Assembly (NCBI GenBank): GCA_019244165.1
Contig: JAFATA010000038.1
Coordinates: 51,119 to 115,118 of the forward strand
Length of the DNA: 64,000 nt
Direction of reading: 5' to 3'
Source: Pseudonocardiales bacterium
GTDB taxonomy: Bacteria > Actinomycetota > Actinomycetes > Mycobacteriales > Pseudonocardiaceae
This document shows positions 17,898 to 26,468 of this stretch, piece by piece. How positions within the stretch are numbered: the first letter of the stretch is position 1; every line of letters starts with the position of its first letter. Under the pieces are notes generated by a model that saw only the letters and a list, made by a program, of their open reading frames with translations, had not been told where the DNA came from and did no database searches. Made by a program: the position numbers and the translations under genes.

Positions 17898-19492
17898 CCG
17901 CGGCTCCCGCCGAGGAGCCCGGCGAGCACGTCCGCGTCCACGAACGGGTGCTTGATGCCGCACACCTCTTGCGTGGTCTCGTGGCCCTTGCCCGCCACGA
18001 CCACGGCATCTCCCGGGCGGGCCCGCGTGACGGCGTAGGCGATCGCCTCCGCTCGGTCGCTGATCTCCACGGTCTCTACGGCCGACGCGCCAGCGACCGC
18101 CCGCACCCCGGCGAGGATGGACGCCCGGATCGCTGCCGGGTCCTCGGTGCGCGGGTTGTCGTCGGTGACCACCAGCAGGTCAGCCCGGCGAGCCGCTTCG
18201 GCACCCATCAGCGGGCGCTTGGCCGCGTCCCGGTCGCCGCCGCAGCCCAGGACCACCAGCAGCCGCCCGGGAACCTGGGCTCGTACCGCGTCGAGCAGCG
18301 CAGCCACCGCAGCGGGCTTGTGTGCGTAGTCGACCAGAGCGAGGAAATCCTGACCGCGGTCTACCCGCTGCATCCGACCGGGTACTTCAGCAGTGCCGAT
18401 ACCCCGGGCCAGCAGCACCGGGTCGGCCCCCGCGGCGTGCCCGACAGCCAACGCCAGCAGCGCGTTGGTCACATTGAACGCCCCGGGCAAGGGCACCGCT
18501 AAGCGCTGGTCGAACCCGCTTGGGCCGACAACACGGAACGTCTGGCTGCCGCAGCGCTGGGCAGTGATGTCCATAGCGCGCCAGGTGGCCTCCCCATTGC
18601 GCGAGACCGTCGTGGTCTTCCTATCCGGGGCCAGCCTATCCCTGACTAGTCGTTGTCCCCAGACGTCGTCGATGCACACCACCTCGGCGCTCGCCCGCCC
18701 GTCAAACAGCTTCGCTTTGGCGGCGAAGTAGTCCTCAAGATCAGCGTGGAAATCCAGGTGATCCTGGGACAGGTTAGTAAACGCGCCAACCGCGAAGGTG
18801 GTACCGGTCACCCGGCCCAGCGCCAGCGCATGACTGGAGACTTCCACGGGCACGTGGGTCACACCGCGTTCGACCATCAGCGCCAGCAGAGCCTGCAGGT
18901 CCGGGGCCTCCGGGGTGGTGAGCGTGCTGGGCAGCGCGGCTTCACCGATCCGCACCTGCACAGTGCCGAGCAGGCCGGTGCGCGCGCCCGCCGCGCGCAA
19001 CCCGGCCTCGAGGAAGTAGGCCGTGGTGGTCTTGCCGGCGGTGCCGGTGATCCCCAGCACCGCCAGCCGGGTGGAGGGGTTATCGAAGATGCGGGCGGCC
19101 AGGATGCCCAGTGCTGCTCGGGGATCAGGATGCACCAGCACCGGGATCCCCGAGCAGCATCCGAGCGCACCGACCAGCGCCGGACGGCGTGCGCCTACGG
19201 GGTCGGTGAATACCGCGACGGCACCAGCGCGTAACGCGATATCGGCGAAGTCGGCACCATGCGGGCGGCCGGGTAACAGGCTGGGCAGCGCCGCGAACAA
19301 GTCGCCGGGAAGCGCCTGATGAGCATGCAGCGTGAGGCCCGTGATCAGCGTTTGAGGGGAGGGTCCCGAGACGGTCGCTCCGGCTAGCGCGGCGAGTGCG
19401 CTCACCGGGATCGGTGCGGTGTGCGACGGTCGCAACGGCGTCTTGGCTAACGAGGACGTCTTGGCCGACGAGGCAGTCACAGGAGTAGTCAC
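17894..19492 (-). CDS. murE: UDP-MurNAc-tripeptide ligase MurE (meso-DAP type)
   Basis: MurE adds the third amino acid. The 532-residue protein has the ATP loop [39 protein letters not shown] and [13 protein letters not shown] is the motif seen in enzymes that add meso-diaminopimelate rather than lysine, consistent with an actinomycete wall. The length is normal with no fusion, so it does not contain MurF. The gap to ftsI is 116 bases. Confidence 0.96.
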   Translation of the reverse strand: MTTPVTASSAKTSSLAKTPLRPSHTAPIPVSALAALAGATVSGPSPQTLITGLTLHAHQALPGDLFAALPSLLPGRPHGADFADIALRAGAVAVFTDPVGARRPALVGALGCCSGIPVLVHPDPRAALGILAARIFDNPSTRLAVLGITGTAGKTTTAYFLEAGLRAAGARTGLLGTVQVRIGEAALPSTLTTPEAPDLQALLALMVERGVTHVPVEVSSHALALGRVTGTTFAVGAFTNLSQDHLDFHADLEDYFAAKAKLFDGRASAEVVCIDDVWGQRLVRDRLAPDRKTTTVSRNGEATWRAMDITAQRCGSQTFRVVGPSGFDQRLAVPLPGAFNVTNALLALAVGHAAGADPVLLARGIGTAEVPGRMQRVDRGQDFLALVDYAHKPAAVAALLDAVRAQVPGRLLVVLGCGGDRDAAKRPLMGAEAARRADLLVVTDDNPRTEDPAAIRASILAGVRAVAGASAVETVEISDRAEAIAYAVTRARPGDAVVVAGKGHETTQEVCGIKHPFVDADVLAGLLGGSRG

Positions 19493-19608
19493 GATCCGGG
19501 GTCGGGTGCGGATGGAGCTGAAGCCCAGTGGGGAGGAAGGCTACCGGCGCTGCACTCCGTGATCGGGAGCGGACCCGGCTGCTGCGCCCCACCACCTCAG
19601 ACCCAGCG

Positions 19609-21468
19609 TCACGGGAAGGTGAGGGTGACCACCGGGCTCGGTGCGGGGGACAGCGGGATCTGGTAGCGCCCTGCCAGGTAGGAGGCGATGTCGTGGAACA
19701 GCGGCGCAGCGCTGCCGACCGCCGGGTTGTCGAGCATGATTCCTACCACGAAGCGCGGGGCGTCGGCAGGCAGGATGCCGGCGAAGGTGATCCAGTAGTT
19801 CGAGTTGCTGTAGCAGCCACAGGCGGGGTTGACCTGCTGCGCGGTGCCAGTCTTGGCGGCGATCTGGTACCCGTCCAGCGCGGCTTCGGTGGCCGTGCCG
19901 CGCTGTCCTGGTACGTTCTGCACGACTGCCCGCAGCATATTCCGCACTGTCCGCGCGGTCTGCGGGCTGACTACCCGGACACCGGCTGGGCGGGGGGTCG
20001 CCCTCCGAGTGCCGTCGGGGGCGATCTCGGCGCTGACGATGCGCGGCGGGATACGCAGGCCGTCGTTGGCGATCGCCTGGTACATGCCGGCCATCTGCAG
20101 CACGGTCATCGACAGGCCCTGGCCGATGGGCAAGTTGGCGAACGTGCTGCCCGACCACCGGTCCCGGGGCGGCACCCGGCCCGCACTCTCCCCTGGCAGC
20201 CCTACGTTGGTGCGCTGGCCCAGGCCCATTCGCGTGAGCATGTCCACAAAGCGGTCCTTGCCCAGGCGCTGTGCGGTGAGCAAAACACCGACGTTCGATG
20301 AGCGGGCCAGCACCCCAGTGAACGTGAGGTTCAGGGTGCCGTGCCGCCAGGCGTCCCGGACCGTGGTGTCGGCAATTCGCAGTTCGCCGGGGACGTGCAG
20401 CACCGTGTCCGGCGTAAGGACGCCATTTTCGATAGCCGCGGCGGCGGTAACTACTTTATTCACCGAACCCGGTTCGAACGGGGCCGAGACCGCCGGGTTG
20501 CCCAGCAGCTCAGGCCTTGCTGCCGCGAGGTTGTTCGGGTCGAAGGTGACATCGTTGGCCATCGCATAGACCTCGGCGGTGTGCGCGTCGAGCACCACCG
20601 CGCTGGCTCCTTTGGCGTGGTATTTCCGCGCATAGTCCCCGAGCATTTGCGCGACGGTGAACTGCAGGTCGGAGTCCAGAGTGAGTTCCAGCCCGGAACC
20701 CGGTACCGGCGAGCGCTCGACGCGCTCGCTGCCCGGGATGACCGCGTCCGAGCCCTCAGCGGTGTCCACCACCCGACGACCGTCCCGGCCAGCCAGCAGG
20801 GCGTCAGCGTAGTTCTCCAGGCCGACCAGTCCCCGCACTTTGCGCTCGTCGGCCCGCCAGTTCGCCACCCCCAGAACGTTGGCCGCGAGCTCACCGCCGG
20901 GGTACTGCCGGATCTCCCGGTGCTCCGCGCTGATCTCGGGGAAATCCCGCTGGATCGTTCGGGCCTTGGCCGGCGTCACCAACGGCGCCAGCAGCACGGT
21001 GGTGTCCGCGCTGCGCAGTTTGCTCAGCAGCTCCTGTTCGGACACCGGGGGCCCGAGCACCTGGGCGATTCGCCGGGCCATCGCCTGCTTGTGCGCATCC
21101 GGGTCAGCCCGGACCGCGCGCTGCTCGGCGGTGATCCGCTTTGGCTGAGCGTACAAAGCCTCGGCCGCCACACTGAACGCCAGCGGCGTACCGTTGCGGT
21201 CAGTGATCGTGCCGCGCTGCGCGGGCAACGTCTGCACGGTGGTGCGCTGGTTCGCGGCCTGCGCGGACAGTTCCGCCGCCTGCAATCCCTGCACCGCGAG
21301 GAGTTTGAGCCCGGCGGCCACCAGCGCAAGCACGAGTACCACCCGACCCAGCACCAACCGCCGGGGTAGGCCGGCTGCCGGCAAGCTGAGGCGACGACGG
21401 CGACGACGAGACACCTTGCCTGCTCGGTGGGTGGCCCTTGCCCGAGGGATGATCACTTTGCTGCCCAT
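19609..21468 (-). CDS. ftsI: Septal transpeptidase FtsI/PbpB (class B PBP)
   Basis: The 619-residue product has a basic N-terminus, one membrane helix (about residues 35-60) and the dimerisation domain. The transpeptidase domain follows with SVNK as the catalytic SxxK (about residue 333), SSN as SxN (about 388) and KTG (about 539). It crosslinks septal peptidoglycan. The ATG shares one base with the ftsL stop (TGATG). The C-terminus ends soon after the transpeptidase domain, with no PASTA domains. Confidence 0.96.
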   Translation of the reverse strand: MGSKVIIPRARATHRAGKVSRRRRRRLSLPAAGLPRRLVLGRVVLVLALVAAGLKLLAVQGLQAAELSAQAANQRTTVQTLPAQRGTITDRNGTPLAFSVAAEALYAQPKRITAEQRAVRADPDAHKQAMARRIAQVLGPPVSEQELLSKLRSADTTVLLAPLVTPAKARTIQRDFPEISAEHREIRQYPGGELAANVLGVANWRADERKVRGLVGLENYADALLAGRDGRRVVDTAEGSDAVIPGSERVERSPVPGSGLELTLDSDLQFTVAQMLGDYARKYHAKGASAVVLDAHTAEVYAMANDVTFDPNNLAAARPELLGNPAVSAPFEPGSVNKVVTAAAAIENGVLTPDTVLHVPGELRIADTTVRDAWRHGTLNLTFTGVLARSSNVGVLLTAQRLGKDRFVDMLTRMGLGQRTNVGLPGESAGRVPPRDRWSGSTFANLPIGQGLSMTVLQMAGMYQAIANDGLRIPPRIVSAEIAPDGTRRATPRPAGVRVVSPQTARTVRNMLRAVVQNVPGQRGTATEAALDGYQIAAKTGTAQQVNPACGCYSNSNYWITFAGILPADAPRFVVGIMLDNPAVGSAAPLFHDIASYLAGRYQIPLSPAPSPVVTLTFP

Positions 21469-22070
21469 CAGGTACGGCCACCCGGTGCCGCTGCCCGCGG
21501 GGGAGCTGACGGTGCAGGCCGTGCCGCAGGTGCAGGTGCTGCCGCTGGTGGCGGGGCGGGTGCGGTGGCCCGCCGAGGGTGGCCAACCAGCACGACGGTG
21601 CCATCCGGGCGGACGATCAGCCGGGCCGGGTTGCCGGCTGGCACCATGCCCAGCTCGCGAGCCCGGCGAGCCAGCTCAGGCGCGGTCTCCAGCGTGGCCA
21701 CCTCGCGGCTCAGGTTCTCTGAGCGCTCGGCCAGGTTCCGGGCGACCTTGCGGGCACCCTGCAGGTGGTAGGAGTCAGCGGCGGCGGCCGTGGACAACCA
21801 CAGCGTGGACACCAGCGCCACCCCCAGCAGCACCATCACCACCAGCACGAAGGGCATCCGGCCGGCGTCGGGGTTCTCGGGACCAACCTCGGGGCCAGCA
21901 GAGCGCGCCCCGGTGCGCTGTGCCCGCCGGGCGTAGGCGCGGGCCACAGCCGGGGAACGGCCTCGGCCCGCCCGGGTGTCCCGGCGGCCAGTGGGCACCG
22001 CGGTCGAACCGCGCATCGGCGCCGCGGTCCGGCCACGCATCGGGGTCACGGTGCGGGTGGGAGCCGTCAC
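21468..22070 (-). CDS. ftsL: FtsL-like bitopic divisome protein
   Basis: The 200-residue protein has a basic cytoplasmic tail of about 70 residues and one membrane helix (MPFVLVVMVLLGVALVSTLW). A short coiled-coil segment follows (QGARKVARNLAERSENLSREVATLE), then a Pro/Ala-rich tail. Sequence similarity in FtsL is always low; position between rsmH and ftsI plus topology support the call. It overlaps rsmH by 4 bases. Confidence 0.85.
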   Translation of the reverse strand: MTAPTRTVTPMRGRTAAPMRGSTAVPTGRRDTRAGRGRSPAVARAYARRAQRTGARSAGPEVGPENPDAGRMPFVLVVMVLLGVALVSTLWLSTAAAADSYHLQGARKVARNLAERSENLSREVATLETAPELARRARELGMVPAGNPARLIVRPDGTVVLVGHPRRATAPAPPPAAAPAPAARPAPSAPPRAAAPGGRT

Positions 22071-23083
22071 GAGCTCGACTCCAGCGCGATGCGTTGCGCG
22101 GCACGCAGCCGCACCGACGCTGACCGCGGATTGGCCGCAGTCTCGGCCGGACTGGCGCGCTCAGCGCCACGGGTCAACGGGCGCAGCTGGGGTCCGTGAT
22201 CGGGCAGCTCGAGGGGCAGGTCAGCCGGGGTCTGAGAGGTGCTCAGCTGGGCCAGCGCCCGTTTGACGAGCCGGTCCTCCAGGGAGTGGTAGGACATCAC
22301 GACCAGCCGACCGCCGAGAGCCAGCGCACCCAGCGCGGCAGGTATCGCCGAGCGCAGCGCTGCCAGCTCGCCGTTCACCTCGATCCGCAACGCTTGGAAG
22401 GTCCGCTTGGCGGGATGGCCACCGTGGCGGCGGGTGGCCGCCGGGACACTCTGATAGACGATCTCGACCAGCTGGGCGGTGGTGTCCAGCGGCCGCTGGG
22501 CCCGGTGCGCCACGACTGCGGCGGCAATCCGGCTAGCGAAGCGCTCCTCCCCGTACTCCCGCAACACCCTGGTGAGATCAGCCTGGGAGTAGCCATTGAG
22601 CACGTCGGCCGCGGTGGGCCCGGTGCTGGGATCCATCCGCATATCCAGTACGGCGTCGCGGGCGTAGGAGAAGCCGCGTTCGGCGGTGTCGAGCTGCAGT
22701 GAGGAGGTCCCCAAGTCGAACAGCACACCATCGAGGCGCGCGATGCCCAGGCGGGCCAGCACCTCGGTGAGCTCGTCGTAGACGGCATGCACCAGGTAGC
22801 AGCGCTTGGAGTAGGCGCGCAGCCGGCCGGTGGCCACGGTGAGCGCTTGCGGGTCGCGGTCGAGGCCTACCAGGGTGAGCACGGGGTGGGCCTCCAGCAA
22901 CGCGCGTGCGTGCCCGCCAAGACCTACCGTGGCGTCGAGGACCACGGCCGGCCGGTCCGCTAACGCGGGCCCGAGCAGTTCCAGGCACCGGTGCAGCAGG
23001 ACGGGAGCGTGCTGGGGTACCCCCGGGGGTGCTCCAGCACCCTCAGGCGGGTAATCAGCCACCGGCAGCTTCCCTCCGCTCAT
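22067..23083 (-). CDS. rsmH: 16S rRNA m4C1402 methyltransferase RsmH (MraW)
   Basis: RsmH N4-methylates C1402 of 16S rRNA using SAM. The 338-residue protein has HAPVLLHRCLELL, the SAM motif VLDATVGLGGHARALL, FDLGTSSLQLD, FSYARDAVLDMRMD and the C-terminal SYHSLEDRLVKR. The ATG at 23083 gives the family N-terminus. A 185-base gap separates it from mraZ. Confidence 0.95.
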   Translation of the reverse strand: MSGGKLPVADYPPEGAGAPPGVPQHAPVLLHRCLELLGPALADRPAVVLDATVGLGGHARALLEAHPVLTLVGLDRDPQALTVATGRLRAYSKRCYLVHAVYDELTEVLARLGIARLDGVLFDLGTSSLQLDTAERGFSYARDAVLDMRMDPSTGPTAADVLNGYSQADLTRVLREYGEERFASRIAAAVVAHRAQRPLDTTAQLVEIVYQSVPAATRRHGGHPAKRTFQALRIEVNGELAALRSAIPAALGALALGGRLVVMSYHSLEDRLVKRALAQLSTSQTPADLPLELPDHGPQLRPLTRGAERASPAETAANPRSASVRLRAAQRIALESSS

Positions 23084-23268
23084 GTTCACCCTCCTTGCGC
23101 GTCGCAACCGGGACCGCTGGCGCGGGATCCGAACAGTCCTCGGTGCCACCAGGTCTCCGCCCGGTGCCAGGTCCTGGCGCCGGGGAAGGTGCGTCAGGGC
23201 TGGAGCTGGTCCGTGTTGTTGCGCATCGGGGTAGATGCGCCTCCGGGCGGAGGCCTCGTGGCACCGGT

Positions 23269-23700
23269 TCACATCACGCCAGGTAGCACCGCCTCTTGCG
23301 CCTGGGAGTAGGACTCCTCGTGTTCCTCCAGGTAGCGCTGCCAAGCCGCGCTATCCCAGATCTCCAACCGGTTGATCGCCCCGATCACCGCGCAGTCCTT
23401 GCTCAGCCCGGCGTAGCGCCGCAGCTCGGGGGCGATCGAGATACGGCCTTGCCCATCCGGGCGTTGTTCGTCGGTGCCGGCGAACAGGTAACGCTGGTAG
23501 GCCCGCACCGCCTCGTTGGTGAACGGCGCCTGCGCCACCTTGCGGGCCATCTCCTCGAACTCGGCACGCGGGAAGACGTAGAGGCAGTGGTCCTGTCCCT
23601 TGGTGACCATCAACCCCCCTGCGAGCGCATCACGGAACTTCGCCGGCAACGTCAACCGGCCCTTGTCATCAAGCCGGGGCGTGTGCGTGCCGAGGAACAC
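23269..23700 (-). CDS. mraZ: Transcriptional regulator MraZ
   Basis: MraZ is a DNA-binding repressor of its own dcw operon. The 143-residue product has two SpoVT/AbrB-like halves: [23 protein letters not shown] and [23 protein letters not shown]. The GTG at 23700 follows a strong GGGGAGGTGGG ribosome binding site and gives the usual MraZ N-terminus. Four candidate operator boxes lie 63-97 bases upstream. Confidence 0.96.
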   Translation of the reverse strand: MFLGTHTPRLDDKGRLTLPAKFRDALAGGLMVTKGQDHCLYVFPRAEFEEMARKVAQAPFTNEAVRAYQRYLFAGTDEQRPDGQGRISIAPELRRYAGLSKDCAVIGAINRLEIWDSAAWQRYLEEHEESYSQAQEAVLPGVM

Positions 23701-23762
23701 GCCACCCACCTCCCCAGCCAACCCACCAGTCCCCAGGGACCGGCCATGGAGCACCCCTGCGC

Positions 23763-23797
23763 TCCACTGACCACCACCGTACCCCACTTTCTCCCAC
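23763..23797 (-). promoter_or_regulatory. MraZ operator: four GTGG boxes at 10-bp period
   Basis: On the minus strand, GTGGG (23793-23797), GTGGG (23783-23787), GTGGT (23773-23777) and GTGGA (23763-23767) occur exactly 10 bases apart. Direct repeats of this kind with 5-base spacers are the known MraZ binding site. The first two boxes fall between the -35 and -10 elements, and the third overlaps the -10, so MraZ binding should block RNA polymerase. Confidence 0.85.
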
Positions 23798-23803
23798 TGT
23801 CAA
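23776..23803 (-). promoter_or_regulatory. mraZ promoter (TTGACA - 16 bp - TACGGT)
   Basis: A perfect -35 TTGACA lies at 23803-23798 and a -10-like TACGGT at 23781-23776, spaced by 16 bases. It is 76 bases from the mraZ start and overlaps the MraZ boxes. Confidence 0.7.
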
Positions 23804-24064
23804 CGCGCCAACACCCTGCGTGTTTGCCGCACTGCAGGATCTGGCCAGCTCAAGGGGTTACTCGGGGGTGGGGTAGCCACCGGGGCGCACGCTGTTCGAG
23901 GGCCCAGGAGGTACTGGGCAAGGCCTCGCGGGCGCTTGCCACGCGTCACGGGGCGCCCTAGGGAGGGCCCAGGTGAGGGCACAGGTGCGGAGGGGTGGGG
24001 AGAAGTGGGGGAATCGCCGGGGCCGGCCCATGACCCTCCCGCAGAGTGGTCAGCCCAACACGGT

Positions 24065-24094
24065 TTGACAGACTCGACCCGGTGCCGGTGTACC
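24065..24094 (+). promoter_or_regulatory. Possible promoter of the moxR operon
   Basis: TTGACA at 24065-24070 and a weak -10 candidate (TGTACC, 24089-24094) with 18-base spacing lie 32 bases before the moxR start. Confidence 0.45.
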
Positions 24095-24125
24095 CAGCGC
24101 CCAGAGAGGACGGTCAGGAGATCGG

Positions 24126-25202
24126 GTGAGTGGGCAAGATCCGTGTTCACCGCACGTGGCGGACGTGTACCCCGTCGCGCAACGGATTGTGGGCAACATC
24201 GAGCGGATCCTGGTCGGCAAGCCCGAGGCGATCCGCACCGCATTGGTCACGCTGCTTGCCGAGGGTCACCTGCTGGTCGAGGACGTGCCCGGAGTGGGCA
24301 AGACGTCGCTGGCCAAGGCGTTGGCCCGCTCCCTCGGCTGCACGGTCACCCGGATCCAGTTCACGCCGGACCTGCTACCCAGCGACATCACCGGGGTGTC
24401 CGTCTTTAATCGCAGCACCGGAGACTTCGACTTCCGACCCGGCCCGGTCTTCGCCAACGTGGTGGTCGGCGATGAGATCAACCGGGCCTGTCCCAAGACC
24501 CAGTCCGCGCTGCTGGAGTGCATGGAAGAGCGCCAGGTCACCATCGACGGGCACAGCCACCCACTGACCGGCCCATTCATGGTGATCGCCACCCAGAACC
24601 CGGTGGAGATGGAAGGCACCTACCCCTTGCCCGAAGCCCAGCGTGACCGGTTCACCGCCCGGATCTCGCTAGGCTACCCGGACCCTGCCGCCGAGCTCGC
24701 GATGATCGATGAGCACGCCGCCGCCGACCCGTTCACCACTCTGGAGCCGGTCTCCACCGCAGCCGAGGTCAGAGCGCTGTGCCAGGCGGTTCGCCTGGTC
24801 CACATGTCCGCCGACCTGCGCCGCTACGTGGTGGAGGTGGTCAGTGCCACCCGCCGGTTGCCTGAGCTCCGGTTGGGCGCCTCGCCGCGCGCCACGCTGC
24901 AGCTGATCCGCGCCAGCCGGGCGAGGGCCGCACTGGCCGGCCGAGACTTTGTGGTGCCCGACGATGTGCAAGCTATGGCGCCGCCCGTGCTGTCTCACCG
25001 GCTGGTGCTCACCGCGCAGGCGCTCCTCGATCGACTGTCCCCGGAGGAGCTGGTGCAGGAGGTGCTGGCCGACGTGCCGGTACCCTACGCACCGCCCAGT
25101 CCCCCGCCTATCAAGGCCGGCGGCCGCGGTGGCGGGAAGCCCACCGAGGGCCGCAGTGACCGCCTCGCTGCGCTCTGGCGTCGTTCACCTCAGGTGCCGT
25201 AG
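24126..25202 (+). CDS. MoxR-family AAA+ ATPase
   Basis: The 358-residue AAA+ chaperone has Walker A (EDVPGVGKTSLAKALA, about residue 52), Walker B (VVVGDEINRA) and sensor 1 (VIATQNPVEMEGTYPLPEAQRDRF), the MoxR signature. The C-terminal tail is Gly/Lys-rich. MoxR proteins help fold or assemble partner proteins, and the moxR-DUF58-transglutaminase order seen here is widespread. The GTG start follows AGGAGA. The next gene starts at the base after its stop. Confidence 0.93.
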   Translation: MSGQDPCSPHVADVYPVAQRIVGNIERILVGKPEAIRTALVTLLAEGHLLVEDVPGVGKTSLAKALARSLGCTVTRIQFTPDLLPSDITGVSVFNRSTGDFDFRPGPVFANVVVGDEINRACPKTQSALLECMEERQVTIDGHSHPLTGPFMVIATQNPVEMEGTYPLPEAQRDRFTARISLGYPDPAAELAMIDEHAAADPFTTLEPVSTAAEVRALCQAVRLVHMSADLRRYVVEVVSATRRLPELRLGASPRATLQLIRASRARAALAGRDFVVPDDVQAMAPPVLSHRLVLTAQALLDRLSPEELVQEVLADVPVPYAPPSPPPIKAGGRGGGKPTEGRSDRLAALWRRSPQVP

Positions 25203-26468
25203 ATGCCCGGGCGGCTCGCTGGCCTGACCACCCGCGGCCGATGCCTGCTCGCCACTGGACTCGCGGCGGCGCTGTGCGCGGTGTTGCTCAACGAACGGGA
25301 CCTGCTGCGGGTGGCAGCCTTCGCCGTCATGCTCCCGCTGCTGGCCAGTGTGATCGTCGGGCACACCCGGATCAGGTTGCGGGCGCAGCGAGAGCTGTCG
25401 CCACCTCGGATCACGGTCAGCGGCGAGGGCCAGCTGCACCTGACGCTGCACGGCACTGGAGCGTTAAGCGGCCGGCTGCTGCTAGAGGACGTGGTGCCCC
25501 CAGCGCTGGGTGGCCCTCGCCGAGTCGTGGTGGCCCGCCTGCCGCAGCGCGGCACGGTGACGCTGACCTACCCGCTATGCCCGGCAGAGCGCGGGGTGCA
25601 CGCGCTGGGTCCGCTGATCGCGCGGATCACCGATCCACTCGGTCTGGCGGAGTACCGGTGCACCCTCGCCGGGCACAGCCGGCTGGTCGTGATCCCCGTG
25701 GTGGTGCCGCTGACCGGGTTGCGCCCCGCAAGTGAGCTGGGCGCCAGCGAGTCCGAAGGTGCCCGGGTGGGCTTCGGGTCGCGCCAGGACGCCGTGGAGG
25801 TGCGCAGTTACCGGCACGGGGATGACTTGCGCAAGGTGCACTGGCGCACCACAGCGCGGCGAGACGAGCTGATGATCCGGGTGGAGAAGTGGCCGGAACA
25901 CCGCGGTGTCACCGTGCTGCTGGACCACCGCAGCGCGGCACATCAAGGCAACGGGCCCACCTCGAGCCTGGAGTACGCGGTGTCGCTGGCGGCCAGCGTG
26001 TACGTGCATCTGCGGCAGCGCGGTCAGCGGGTGCGGCTGGTCACCGGGGACGGCGTGGTCCGGGCCAGCGTCGGTGAGGGGACCGACCAGGGCATCGACG
26101 CCGCACTCGACGCCCTCGCCGCGCTGCGCGCGACTGAGGAGCCCGAGCTGGCTAGCGGGCCGGCGCTAGCCAGCAGGCGGGAAGTCCTCGCCGTGCTCGG
26201 GGCACTCGACGACGTGGCCGTCGAACAGCTGCTGGCGCAGCGCCCGCAGGGCATGCGCGGTCACGCCGTGCTGCTGGATGTCGCGGCTTGGGCTGGATCG
26301 GGGGCCCCCGGCAGCGACGGCCAGGCCGCCTCCCACCCCACGCAGGCTGCCCGGCTGCTCGTCGCGGCAGGCTGGTCGGTCACGGTGGCTCGCCCGGAGC
26401 AGCCGCTGTCCTCGGTGTGGGACCAGGTGTGCCTCAGCTCCCGCAGCACGCTGCAGGTGCCGCGGTGA
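25203..26468 (+). CDS. DUF58 domain protein
   Basis: This 421-residue protein has two N-terminal membrane segments (about residues 10-60) and the DUF58 core with VEVRSYRHGDDLRKVHWRTTARRDELMIRVEKWPEH, followed by a vWA-like region. These are partners of MoxR ATPases. Function is not known. It starts directly after moxR and its stop overlaps the next gene as GTGA. Confidence 0.92.
   Translation: MPGRLAGLTTRGRCLLATGLAAALCAVLLNERDLLRVAAFAVMLPLLASVIVGHTRIRLRAQRELSPPRITVSGEGQLHLTLHGTGALSGRLLLEDVVPPALGGPRRVVVARLPQRGTVTLTYPLCPAERGVHALGPLIARITDPLGLAEYRCTLAGHSRLVVIPVVVPLTGLRPASELGASESEGARVGFGSRQDAVEVRSYRHGDDLRKVHWRTTARRDELMIRVEKWPEHRGVTVLLDHRSAAHQGNGPTSSLEYAVSLAASVYVHLRQRGQRVRLVTGDGVVRASVGEGTDQGIDAALDALAALRATEEPELASGPALASRREVLAVLGALDDVAVEQLLAQRPQGMRGHAVLLDVAAWAGSGAPGSDGQAASHPTQAARLLVAAGWSVTVARPEQPLSSVWDQVCLSSRSTLQVPR

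Noticed and set aside
17894..19492. MurF fused to MurE
   Set aside because: MurE is of normal length (532 residues) with one set of Mur ligase motifs, so no second ligase is hidden in it.
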